From contig CM075765.1 of NCBI GenBank assembly GCA_037974665.1, positions 3,043,501 to 3,107,500 of the forward strand: a stretch of 64,000 bases of DNA, given 5' to 3'. The DNA is from Ehretia macrophylla. Taxonomy: Eukaryota > Streptophyta > Magnoliopsida > Boraginales > Ehretiaceae. Below the pieces are notes generated by a model. It had not been told where the DNA came from. It was given only the letters and a program-made list of their open reading frames with translations, and made no database searches. A program made the translations under genes and the position numbers. This document shows, piece after piece, positions 23,718 to 34,428 of this stretch. Position 1 is the first letter of the stretch; every line of letters starts with the position of its first letter.

Positions 23718-25720
23718 AAGATTAACTCCGAGATTGGCATGTCCACCACCGCCCTCTTCTCTTAAGACGTTGGGAAATTGTCCTCCTTGATGAATTAGAG
23801 TTAAGATGATGTGTTGAAGCTTAAAAGAGTGAAAAATGGATAGATTAGAGGCTATACAATTAACAAAATTGCACAAAGAAGATTTATGTAGAAGTTCTAA
23901 AATTGGACAAAAATGACCTACTGTCTTTCGAAGCCTTTTTGTCATAGAAAATGAACACAAAACTTAACGAAATTTATACAACAACTAGATTAGGCAGTTT
24001 AGCGAAAATGTTAATTTTTGGTGCTAAGGCTAGTTCTAATGTTTTAACCCTCTGATTTAGCCATTTTAGAAACGTGTATGGAAAAATCGTTGCATAAGGG
24101 CTGCTAGGTGTAGTTGCATGAAAATAGTCATAACTTAGGGAATTTAGCTCGGAATCGAGATCTGTTTAATTATAGAACTATCTACACTCGAAGCTATGTC
24201 ACTGCGTACAAATTAGAATTTTTAGAGATTAGTAGTCAGAGTAAATGAACTTAAAATAGAGGCTGGTTGTACCAGGTTGTGTTTTGCCTTAAATTTAAGT
24301 GCTATAGGATGATAGGAAATGAAATGCTATTGGGTTGTAGTTAAGTTAATCATGAATTGCCTAAGTGTGGATTAGATTAGTCCTTGTTATTACCTAGCTT
24401 AAGTGTAGTGTATATGCATACCAAGTGTTTGTGTAAATGCCTAAAAGAATGCATTTCTCTTGGAATTGGAAGCTAAGTGTTAAAATAATTGATTACGTGT
24501 TTATGTATAATTATGTTATCGGGACATAGTAGCGTCGTGACACTCCGAACGGCTGATATCGTCGGTGTATTGGCATGACTACCTTGGCTAGGTAACGTCA
24601 TGACACTCCGGATAACCGATGTCGACGGTGTAGTGGCATGACTACATTGGTATCAGAAGTGATTGGTAGCGTCGTGTCACTTCGAACGACCGAGTTCGTT
24701 GGTGTATTGACATGACTACCCTGAGCTCGTACGCGGACTTGTAAGCGGTGTCAAGCTTGACTATGTTTTACCCGAGTTAACTGCCTTTATTACTATTGTT
24801 GCTATGTGATTATCTAGCGTTACTCTCGCTTGGACCCTATGTCCTTGGAGAGTTACTTGGAATTATACTTTTATTCAGGTGTGTGATTAGCATTGTTCTA
24901 TTATTAATGTCTTCAAGCTTCAGGTATAAAGTTACCCTCTTATCTTTCTTAAAGTATTTAATGTTTTCAAATTATTGAATGACTTCGAATGTACTACGTT
25001 TAATGTTATTTCTTGCATTCCTTCAATGTTTAGTTAACTATATTATTGTATGTTCTACATGCATTGCACGAAATGGTTTTCAAAAACTCCCTGGGCTATT
25101 CCCTCCCTCATTGAGCATACGTGTATACTCACCCTTTTATTAACAATTTTACAGGCAATACGGAGATTATTTCCAAGAAGTAGAAGAATAAGTTGTGGAC
25201 TACTTTGATTGTTCGTAGCTAGAGTTGATTGTCTTACGTGATTCCATGTACCTGTATTTCAATTTGTGGCTAAGTAGCCTTGTTTGTATTCAATGTATAT
25301 AGGGGTTGTTCATGTAAAATTAAACTACCAGTAAAGTGTTATGTTTTCTAGTTTTCCTAATTCCTTAGTTGTCATTGTAAACTAATGTGTGTATAATGAT
25401 AGATAAGGAGCTAGAACTACCATATTGTCTAGAATGGAAGCTTGTATATGTTGTGGTTATTGTTTGTGGTTGAATTCTTTTGAATGCAGGATTTGGTTAG
25501 GCTTAAATACAGGGGAGATTTTGTCTGTTTTTTCCGTTTTTCGTGCTTAGGGGTTTTGGATTGGAGTTCTGACTCCGTGAGGTGGTAGGGCAATACAGGT
25601 TCATGGGGAGAAAGGGGGAAGGGGAGAGGGAGAGGGAGAGGGTGGGTTGGCGTGACCAATGGTGGGAGTAGGGGTAGGTTGAGATGGAGGGTAGAATAAA
25701 AAATGTTTTACGGACATAAG
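23718..25720 (+). mobile_element. LTR-like relic of another family
   Basis: No protein motifs are visible. The stretch 25100-25200 (CCCTCATTGAGCATACG, ...ACTCACCC, ...ATTTTACAGG) has the layout of the R/U5 part of Gypsy LTRs seen elsewhere here, including a segment with AAATACAGGGGAGATTTTG at 25505. It also contains three tandem copies of a 55-60 bp unit (24529-24721). A G/GA-rich low-complexity run lies at about 25600-25660. The start and end are undefined, so this is a low-confidence grouping. Confidence 0.35.
24529..24721. repeat. Three imperfect tandem copies of a GTAGCGTCGTGACACT unit
   Basis: Units start at 24529, 24592 and 24666 (spacing 63 and 74 bp). Each runs GTAGCGTCGTGACACT...GGTGTA..GGCATGACTAC with several substitutions. 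Each unit is locally GC-richer than its surroundings. They lie inside the LTR-like relic. Confidence 0.8.
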
Positions 25721-26920
25721 ACACATAAAAATATTTTACATTCCTTATAACATGTTATATTTTTCAATTTATTTATTTTACGGGATTACCAAACATCAAA
25801 AAATTAAAAATATAATTTCTAAGAAAAAGTTTTACGGCAAACAAACGGAGCCTTGATGAAACTTCTTGTTGAAAGCTACTTTTCAAGTGTGCGTGGAAAA
25901 CAAAGAAAGGACACAGTTGTTTGCCTGAATGATTGACAAAGTGAATTACCCCACCAACCATTTAAGCATGCATTCATGATCGTCTTATAAATATTATAAA
26001 AAAATTAATATGCTCAAGCTGCATCTTTTTAATTAGAGAAGTATAAATTATATTATAACTTATGTATATATGTATATATATATATATATATATATTCTAA
26101 AAACTTATATAAATTGTAAAGAACATAAGTTATAGTAGATCAACCCATATACAATATAATATTATGTCTTTGTAATATGGTCCCGCTATACGTAAGTCAA
26201 TGCGTAATTATAGATTGCTATACTTTGCTGTTTGTCTAAGTTCTCTCCTACTGTAAGTGGTGTTGTAATCGTAGCTTTTCTCAACCAAAAAAACATATGA
26301 TATATTTCTTTAGATGAGAGCTGAACATACGTGATTACTAAGGGAGTAGATGGTTCACTTTCTCTTCGGTTGGATGAAAACATATTTGACAACTTAACTA
26401 TTCATATTGTCCAATGGATTATTAATTGTTTTTGTTTGGTTATCAAACATTTGAAAGTGATGCAATGTGCCCCTTCTATCAGTCCATTACAGGTCCTAAC
26501 AGAATGCATCGAGAGCGTAAGAAGAAATGACAACGCAAGGGCAAAAGTGGTGTTCATCCACATTTTTTCCCTTTTTCTTTATTTTTTTTCCTCACTATTA
26601 CTTTGTTTTTCCGTTGCATCATGTAAAACTTATGCAAAAGGGATAAAAACTATTGAGAATAACTTTAATTTTCACTTATAATCCCATTACAAATTCTCTA
26701 CTATAATAATATTTTGTAAATAATAAGGAACTGTTTAAAAACTATTGTATTAAATTATAGTTTTAAAATAGTTGCAAAAAAGAAAGCTCTTGATCTATTA
26801 TTATATTATTAATAAAAAGGTGATGCATTTTTTTTCAACCAATGCAATTAAATAAAACCGTTGCAGAAAAATTTAATTTATACAATGATTAAAAAACTAT
26901 TACAATAAAACACTTATTGC
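25721..26920. other. AT-rich intergenic stretch
   Basis: I see no convincing gene. It contains a (TA)n microsatellite at about 26064-26095. From about 26640 on it has repeated short words such as AAAACTATTG, GTTGCAAAAA and CCGTTGCAGAAAA, reminiscent of subterminal repeats of DNA transposons, but no terminal inverted repeats could be identified. The open frames at 26331-26681 and 26186-26392 lack motifs or codon structure. Confidence 0.5.
26064..26095. repeat. (TA)n microsatellite
   Basis: A run of TATA dinucleotides with a few interruptions, in the AT-rich stretch upstream of the protease gene. Confidence 0.95.
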
Positions 26921-27414
26921 TGATATGGGTAGAACCGAGCTGAGGTCTATTTCCAAGGTTACCCCTAGTTCGAGGTGAACATGTACAGCGAAGACGTACC
27001 TTAGAGCAGGCGTCGAGTCTTATTGTCGAGCATATGGATCATAGTTCAAGCTTATTCTAAGCCCAGTTGCCACCATCCAGAGCTCACTATGCTCTAATGA
27101 TACTTCCCGAGCTTACCATGCTTAGATAATGATCATACCACTTACTATCACAACAAAATCTGACAAAATCTCACGAAATTAGGAAGAATGTCCTTAGTAA
27201 GGTATAAATAGTCTTTTTTATTTATTTATATCAGAATGAGGTAGTTGATTTTTATCCACTTCATTATCTCTTTCATCTTCTACAAATTAACAACCTACTA
27301 ACTTGAGTATCAGAGTGGCCTCGTTAGATCAATCCACACCTATTCCTTGGTTACAGGTCATTGGAACTATATCGGAGACAACGAACAGTTAGAGGATAGC
27401 TTTTTACGTTAACA
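26921..27414 (+). mobile_element. Small solo LTR (494 bp)
   Basis: It starts TGATATGGGT, ends GTTAACA and is flanked by ATTGC (26916-26920) and ATTCC (27415-27419), a 4/5 target duplication. TATAAATA at 27203-27210 is placed as an LTR promoter, with a T-rich segment and GAGTATCAGAGTGGCC further on. The flanking DNA on both sides is the same GCAAAAA-rich sequence, consistent with an insertion. It ends about 700 bp upstream of the protease start codon. Family unknown. Confidence 0.6.
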
Positions 27415-28052
27415 ATTCCAATAAATTTTTTTTTTCAATTAATGAATTGCAAAAAAGCAAAAACATTGTAGCCTTGTTTTCCTTGTCCCCCTTGGCCGAA
27501 CATGGCCACCAATGCAAAATGAAAAGTTTGGCTGTCAGAAAAATTTACCCTTTTCGTTTCATCTTACTGTTTGATAATTGAATCTTAGATACTGATATTT
27601 TTTCGTAATCTATCATAATTTAAAGAGGTGAAAGATTCTATTTGGACTGAAAGATGGACATCGCTTTAAGACATCTAAATTATGAGATATTAATTTTTAA
27701 TTTTTCTTTAAAAAAAAATTTAAATTACAAACTCATCAGTCAATAGATTCTCCTAAGTAATTGTTTCGGATATTCTATCACAAAAAATGTGGAGTTAGAT
27801 AATCTCCTTTCTCCAAACAACTACCCACATAACCAGACTAGAGGTGCGAAACTAAGATGATTTCTTACCTTCTCCTCCTGATGTTGAAATAACTTAAGTT
27901 TTACTGTCACACTTACCAATTAATTCACTCTACCCTCGACCACCAGTGGTCAATTTTCTCTGTAGACTTATTCCAAATCTGATCCCCACTTTTAGGAAAG
28001 TGCCTTTGAAACATTCTATTGTCTACAATCAGACCTTTTCTTTAAGCAAGTC

Positions 28053-28060
28053 CTATATAT
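28053..28060 (+). promoter_or_regulatory. Possible TATA box of the aspartic protease gene
   Basis: CTATATAT lies 63 bp before the chosen ATG and is followed by a CT-rich stretch (about 28073-28086) typical of plant transcription starts. It would give a 5' UTR of roughly 35 nt. Prediction only. Confidence 0.4.
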
Positions 28061-28122
28061 TGGAACTCATATCTCCTTCTTTCTCCATTAATACCATACT
28101 CAAGTTTCTTAAATTTGTAGTA

Positions 28123-29457
28123 ATGGCTTCTTCATTTCCTTATGTTTTGTCCCATGTCACATTTATGGCTTTCGCCATAATTATTTTATTTGTTTTACCA
28201 ACACCATCAACGTCTAGAAATGTTCTTAATCACCAAAACATGAAGAAAGGCTTCAAGGTTGCTCTTTCACATGTTGATTCAGGTGGAAACTTCACAAAAT
28301 TCGAGCGTCTTCAGCGTGCGATGAAGCGTGGGAGGCACAGGTTGCAAAAGCTTAACCTAATGGCTTTGGCAGCATCAGATGATTCCACTGATATTAAATC
28401 CCCCGTTCATGCTGGAAATGGTGAGTTTCTTATGCAGTTATCAATTGGCACTCCACCTGAATCATATTCTGCCATAATGGATACTGGAAGTGATTTAATA
28501 TGGACTCAATGCAAGCCTTGTAAGCAGTGCTTTGATCAATCTACCCCCGTCTTTGATCCGAAAAAGTCATCATCTTTCTCGAGGCTGTCATGTTCAAACA
28601 AGCTTTGCAAAACGCTGCCAGTATCATCTTGTGGTGACGGTTGCGAATATCTGTATTCATACGGGGATTATTCATCAACACAAGGTGTTTTAGCTACTGA
28701 AACCTTCACGTTCGGTGAGGTTTCAGTTCATAATGTAGCATTTGGTTGCGGCTTAGATAACGAGGGAGCCGGTTTCAATCAAGGCGCAGGCCTGGTGGGA
28801 TTAGGGCGTGGATCTTTGTCCCTTGTTTCACAACTTGATGAACCCAAATTCTCGTATTGTTTAACATCTGTAGATGATAGCGAAACTAGTACACTTTTGA
28901 TGGGCTCCCTAGCTAGTGTCAACAGCACAGGAAATGAAATTAAAACCACTCGATTAATGAAAAACCCCTCACAACCAACATTTTACTATCTTTCTCTTGA
29001 AGGGATTACAGTTGGTGGCACCCTCTTACCTATCAAGAAGTCCACTTTTTCGCTCAATGATGATGGAAGTGGCGGCATGATTATTGACTCCGGAACAACA
29101 ATTACGTATTTAGAAGAAAGTGCATTTGATCTAGTCAAGAAAGAGTTTATTTCGCAGGTGAAACTTCAAGTAGACAATTCAGGGTCGACAGGTCTTGATC
29201 TTTGCTTCAGCTTGCCATCTAATACCAATGATATAGAGGTTCCAAAGTTAATTTTCCATTTTGATGGTTTTGATTTGGATTTGCCGGGAGACAATTACAT
29301 TATTGCAGATTCAAGCATGGGTGTGGCATGCTTGGCTATGGGAAGTTCAAGTGGTATGTCCATTTTCGGTAACCTTCAGCAACAGAATATGTTAGTGTTT
29401 CACGACCTTGAGAAGGAAAAAATATCATTTGTACCTACGAAATGCAATCAACTGTGA
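28123..29457 (+). CDS. Nepenthesin-type (A1B) secreted aspartic protease
   Basis: An intact, intronless 444-residue protein, the usual length for plant nepenthesin-like proteases. A hydrophobic signal segment (about residues 8-28) is followed by a propeptide to about residue 95. The two catalytic motifs are D120-T-G and D322-S-G, and the flap tyrosine is probably Y180. The nepenthesin-specific Cys-rich insert (C130 to C174) is present, and the 12 cysteines (130, 133, 136, 157, 162, 170, 174, 209, 246, 361, 403, 441) match the six-disulfide pattern of the family. N56-F-T and N267-S-T are possible glycosylation sites. The ATG at 28123 is chosen for its AATGGCT context and the signal peptide; the frame is open a further 59 codons upstream but without an ATG. 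An AATAAG at 29537 may serve polyadenylation. Family members act in the apoplast or vacuole, some in defence (CDR1-like) or nepenthesin-1-like roles. The substrate here is unknown. Confidence 0.95.
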   Translation: MASSFPYVLSHVTFMAFAIIILFVLPTPSTSRNVLNHQNMKKGFKVALSHVDSGGNFTKFERLQRAMKRGRHRLQKLNLMALAASDDSTDIKSPVHAGNGEFLMQLSIGTPPESYSAIMDTGSDLIWTQCKPCKQCFDQSTPVFDPKKSSSFSRLSCSNKLCKTLPVSSCGDGCEYLYSYGDYSSTQGVLATETFTFGEVSVHNVAFGCGLDNEGAGFNQGAGLVGLGRGSLSLVSQLDEPKFSYCLTSVDDSETSTLLMGSLASVNSTGNEIKTTRLMKNPSQPTFYYLSLEGITVGGTLLPIKKSTFSLNDDGSGGMIIDSGTTITYLEESAFDLVKKEFISQVKLQVDNSGSTGLDLCFSLPSNTNDIEVPKLIFHFDGFDLDLPGDNYIIADSSMGVACLAMGSSSGMSIFGNLQQQNMLVFHDLEKEKISFVPTKCNQL

Positions 29458-30380
29458 AACTATTGCATTCATGTTGTTCGTGGGGTCTGAGTGTAGTCCA
29501 TTTCAGTTTTCATTATTGTAACCAAACATTATGTTTAATAAGAACACATTGGTTATTGATTGTACAATCATTTTTCTTAGGTATTACATTTACTGCTATC
29601 TATGGCTACAACTTACCATTTCCTTGCTTGATATTGACGGCAAAAACTTATGTAGATTGATATCGCACTCTATGATGAAGTCTCAATCTTGCTTAGGTTC
29701 CACGGGACCTTTTCCACTTTATGATGAAGTGTCAAAAACTTGAATGAAACTATGAAAGACAGAAATGACAGGGAAAGGGATGGTCTGGCCATGATATCAT
29801 TCCTTCGTTTTCCATAATCTATCAGCCTGCTTTTCCGCTCAAGTTTTCTCAACTGCCTAACTACTTTCACAGTGTTTACTTTCTCATATATATACTTCCC
29901 TGTTTAGAAGAACCATGTTTGTTCAACTACTTAAAGCTACAATAAAACCTTCAATATTATCCACTAACCTAATGTGATGAACAATCATCTTAGAGTCTTT
30001 AGTGCTTCATTTGTTTCAATTAAAGTATCTATTGAACGTGAAAACCATCCTTAATTATTTCTATAACTTTTAATTGATACTATTAAGGTATAAATTTGAT
30101 ATGGCTAGATTTGGAAGGTTGACTTGAGTTGACTTCCTTTAGCTTGCAAAAAATAGAAATGGAGCTACATGGGGGTTGCCCTACGTTAGCACTCCGAATC
30201 TTAAGTTAGTTGGTGCTAGAAGAAGGAAAGTGTAGATAATTTCAAAGAGAAAAAAAATAAATTAGTTACCTCCCCTGAAGAGTGCATAGGGCGCATTTTA
30301 TACCTTTTGGACGAGAGAGAATTCGACATATTCTGACACCTCCAGATTTTGTGGGGTGAGCTGGCACTCGATTAGGATTT
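29458..30380. other. Intergenic region downstream of the protease
   Basis: It holds the protease 3' UTR in its first 80-100 bp. Beyond that I see no gene or clear repeat. It is AT-rich with only short open frames. Confidence 0.5.
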
Positions 30381-30450
30381 GGGATGTCATCGGGAGGTCA
30401 GATTTTGGGATATCATCGGGAGGTCAGATTTTGCGATATCATCGGGGGGT
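30381..30450. repeat. 26-bp tandem repeat, 2.7 copies
   Basis: Unit GGGATRTCATCGGGAGGTCA plus GATTTT starts at 30381, 30407 and 30433. The first two copies differ at one base and the third is partial. It lies about 340 bp upstream of the TATAAATA of the transposon relic, so it may sit in that element's LTR or promoter region. Confidence 0.9.
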
Positions 30451-30792
30451 TGTTGAGGTGCGGAGGTCAGTTCCTTTATAGAAGACCTACCCTTATGAGA
30501 CAGAAGGTGCTTCAGGGAATGGGAGTCTTTTTAGTTAAGGGCATCAATTTCCATCCTCATCAACTGCCTCCCCGATTTCCTGAGTAGGTGGAGGTAGGTC
30601 AGGAAATCGCTTCCTTGTAATTTTGCCCAACCTCATCTTATAACGTCATTCCGACAGGTCATTCATTGGCAGCGCCACGTGTTATTTTCTTATTAATCTA
30701 TCAGTTACACAACTTTTTTGAAACGCTACACTTAATGTAACCGGCGTGACCTTTGGTCTTTCGTGATGTTTCAATTTCCCGCATTTATTGTC

Positions 30793-30800
30793 TATAAATA
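30793..30800 (+). promoter_or_regulatory. TATA box of the PF04195-type transposon relic
   Basis: TATAAATA followed by GAGGG, 188 bp before the relic's ATG, with a pyrimidine-rich leader between. It is probably the element's promoter. Confidence 0.55.
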
Positions 30801-30987
30801 GAGGGTTTTTTTGAGTTTTTCAAATTATTTCAAAACTCGTGCGTCTCATTTCTTATTTTTCTTCTGTGATCATCTTCTTCCTTCCTTTCCCTGAGCCATC
30901 ACAAGCCTCCAGTCATTCACCGATCCCTTAGACCCCTGTCTTCTAGGTACGTTCCTCAACCCTAACTTTCACTCTTTCTTCTAAGCA

Positions 30988-31785
30988 ATGGGTAGCAGTG
31001 GTTCTGATTCTTAGAATGAGTCCAATTACTCTTATGGGGGCGGCGGAAATGATGAGAGTAATGATTTATCTTCTAACTCCGGTACTCCTATAGAGATAAA
31101 TCCCTCGATTCCAGAAGCCAGTCACCCTTATAGGATTTCTCCTAAGGCCGCTACTGTAGGAGCTATTCCTCTTAGGGTTGTTTCCCTTATAAAGGTCAAT
31201 CTAGGTCCTTCCGTAGCACCTCTCGTAGAAGCCGTAGTGTCCCCTGTCGGAGCTATGGAGACTTCTAATGCCCCCGTTGTGGTGTCGTCAAGCCCTAATT
31301 CTCGTAGGAGGTTAGAAAGGCCAACTGAAGCAGTACGTAGGACGATAAAGCCACGCTTTTCTGCTTTACGGCGAGATTGTGAGGTCGGTGATGAGTTAGC
31401 CTCTTACCTTAGGAACAGTGGGGTCATCCCGCCTGGTTTCTCCATGTGTGTACCTGATGTAGAAGAGAAAGCTTACCGACCTGGTGAAGGGGAGGTGACC
31501 TTTTACATGGTCGTTTTCCAGTTCTTTGCTTTACATATTCCTCCCTTTATTAGAGCCATCCTGAACATCGTCAGCCTTGTTACGAGTCAGTTGATCCCGA
31601 ATAGTTGGCGGATGATGATTGGTTTTTACATGCATGTTAAGAAGTTAGGTTTTGAACCAACCCTAAACCTTTTCTTTCATTTTTACACGATAAAAATCTC
31701 TAATGGGTTAAGGTAGTACTACTTTACTACTCAAGCAAGGAGGAACATTTTTAAGAAATGGCCCTCTTCCAATAAAAGGTGGCAC
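30988..31785 (+). pseudogene. Gag-like relic of a 'putative gypsy-type transposon' (PF04195-like)
   Basis: An ATG at 30988 is followed by a TAG at codon 9 (31012-31014), after which the same frame stays open to 31716. A second TAG (31714-31716) interrupts a frame that then continues with recognisable residues (YYFTTQARRNIFKKWPSS...) to about 31785. The Ser/Pro-rich N-terminus is followed by a domain with the pattern FFALHIPPFIRAIL...SQLIPNSWRMMIGF and LNLFFHFYTIKI, which I recognise as the plant gypsy-type transposon domain. The rest of the element is missing: unrelated sequence follows at about 31786. Not functional as read. Confidence 0.75.
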
Positions 31786-32715
31786 ATCCTTAAAAGCTAT
31801 AAAATACAAGTCCAACACAAAGATAACATCAACACAACAATTAAAACCCTAGTTTGAACATACCAAGCTTAAATTCATAAAGCAAGCTTATATCTATCAT
31901 CATCATGATCAATATACATATATAACACATAATCATGTGTCATGTGACAATTACAAAACATTTTGAAAACATCCCTCACCTTTGTCTTAAATTCTAGAAG
32001 CAATTGAAGAATGACAAACTACATGACTTTGGATTAATAGTTTGTCATTCGTTGCAAATTGTGCAAATTAATCATTTGATTTGAGAAATTACAACTGCCA
32101 ACTATATCAGGGACTAAATCTTGCTTTTGGACAATGCTCGCCTTCTTTGAGAGTGAGATACGACCTCTTGTAGTTTAGTCTTGTGATATAGAGACCAATA
32201 GGTAATTGTCAAGATAGGATCTATTAACCTCAGACAGTGAGGCGATTTCCTATGCGATCTAGTGTCGGTTGTTTAAAATGAGAAATCCTCGATCGGAGTA
32301 GTTGAACGATGGAAAGGTATTTTTCCATAGATGTCATCTCTCATTCTGCCGAATTAGATGTATGCATAGAATTGTTTAGTGGACTTAATCATTTCATGGT
32401 CCCCATAACGATCAGAACATTTTAACAGAAGGATCGGACTGTATGCTAATTTGCGATTGTAAATAGGTTCATTGGAATTGGACTTTATTATTGTTTATAT
32501 TGTCATGATACGTTTGTTGCTAGCGTATCACTCATGAACATGAAGGTATTTCGGAAAATGGCAGAGATATTTTCAGAATCGATCCTTTATCGCCATACGG
32601 TCATGAACCTAGAAAGTCACAAACTTAGGGTATCATGAATAATGCAATTTCTGAGCTTGGTATTGAGTTGGAAACACGTTAAAATGTTAACGGTGTTATT
32701 TTGGACATTACTTGT
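31786..32715. other. Unresolved repeat-like sequence
   Basis: I see no coding motif on either strand. The first about 200 bp resemble the U3-proximal style of LTRs in this window (ACATCCCTCACCTTTG at 31969), and the remainder resembles decayed untranslated retroelement sequence. It is cut at 32716 by the Athila-like 3' LTR. Confidence 0.35.
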
Positions 32716-34428
32716 TGTTGTACGTTTTAAATTACTCGCAAGTGCACGAACCGTATGAAGGTATAGCTTAGGCAAATACGAGGTTGATCCCTCAGAGACT
32801 TCTTCAGTTAATATCAAATTTTAGACTCAGATTTAGACTTCCTAATCTAGTTGGAAAGATTGATATTCTAGGTTGAGATAAAATAATAAAAGACTAAACA
32901 ATAAATCTAAATAAGTAAGACAATTAAAAATCCTAAGATAAAAATAATTAATAATTTTAAGAACAAAAATAAAGTAAAACTAAAAGAATATATAATGAAT
33001 CTAGAGACTTAATAAATAAATTCTAAAATAAGAACAACTAATAAATTGAATGAAATAAATTAATAAATTCTAAAACGAAAACAATTAATAACTTGAGTAA
33101 AATCAATTAAAATAAACTAAAACAAGGAAATATTAGAAAAGAAAATAACTAATTAAATAAAAGACGCAAGGTTAAAAAGCGAGACTAAACAAGTAATTGT
33201 AAAAGGTTAAGGTTTGGAATCCACCTTGCTAATCCTAACGTCAACTATATTTGATCATTAATTTTTTTCAAATTTTACTACATGATAATCTCGCAGTCTA
33301 GCCTCGTTACTATGGAAGATATCATCTTTTAAGTCCTAAGTTAATAAATCCCAAAAGTATGTTTATTCTAACTTTGCAAAAGAATCTTCAAATTATTAAT
33401 TGTATCCCAACTAGAAATCACAATTAATATTCGACATTAAAAATCAAAACTTTCAATTATTAAGAACTATTCAAAGCATGAGAAAAACATGATTAAACCC
33501 ATCTTAAGAAATTATCTCAACAATTGATGAAAGAATAAACATTAAACATGAATGATCAAGTTATGAGAAAAATTAATTCACAAATATAGTATCTATTAAA
33601 ATTAAATTGACAAAAAAAAAACAAGGTTTCATCGTCACCTTAACAAGAAAATTAGCCTGACATTCTAACGAAACTAAAATAACAATTTTGAAAAATAAAC
33701 ATTATTTAAGTAAATTGAAGTAAAGGAAAGAAAACGTTATAGAGTTTAAATGCGAAGAAACTCCAAAAGCATCCTAATGTCTCGCAGAAGAAGAAAAATT
33801 AATAAAACTAAACTAATTTCTTTATTGAATTTCCGCCGCTGCTGCTCTGCTCACTGTCCTCTCCTGTTTCGTCTTTCATGTGCCTTATATAGTCGCAAAG
33901 TTTTTTTCCTCAACCGACCTTGGCCAATGGGCCAAGGCTTTGCTGACTTCAATTTTTTTTTTTTAATATTCCAAGTCCAACTTGGACTTGTTTGCTTTTA
34001 TTTTTATTTTTATTTTTATTATTCCAAGTCCAAAAATGGACTTGGATGATGTATGGCCAAGGCTTATGATAAGCCTTGGTCAACTTATTATTATTTTTTT
34101 CCTTTTTTTTTCTATTTTCTTTCCTTTTGTTTTATTTCTTCAAATTAAATATTCTTCAATAAGCTTTTGATCTTTTCTTCTCATATAATTCTTCAAAACT
34201 TTGCTCTAAGTGTTATTTCATTAGTACAACTCTTGATCTGCATGTCCTCGAGTTCTTCATATTTAATTACTTTCTCAAGTACAAATAACTTTTTAGCCCT
34301 GAAATATGAAAAAGTCTCAAATAAGTGATAAACAAATTAATGACTTAATACTTACTAATTATGCTCAAATTGAATGTAACAAAGTCTAATTTAAATATAG
34401 AAAAATATGCGAACCCCGACTTATATCA
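32716..34428 (-). mobile_element. 3' LTR of the Athila-like element
   Basis: Plus strand TGTTGTACGTTTTAAATT to GACTTATATCA, 1713 bp. It is nearly identical to the LTR at 42339-45421 apart from the insertion there. The CAACCCCCA next to its high end is the polypurine tract on the minus strand, which fixes the orientation. Homopolymer runs (33953-33964, 34097-34110) and many AATAAAT words are present. Small frames at 33750-34049 recur in the partner LTR and are not genes. Confidence 0.9.

Noticed and set aside
25429..25724. Pro/Ser-rich open frames on the minus strand
   Set aside because: They overlap a GA-rich low-complexity run in two frames, with no start context or domain.
26640..27480. 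CACTA-type DNA transposon suggested by GTTGCAAAAA words
   Set aside because: No CACTA termini, inverted repeats or 3-bp duplication could be found.
27946..28122. N-terminal extension of the aspartic protease by 59 codons
   Set aside because: It has no ATG; the ATG at 28123 has a good context and gives a normal signal peptide and family length.
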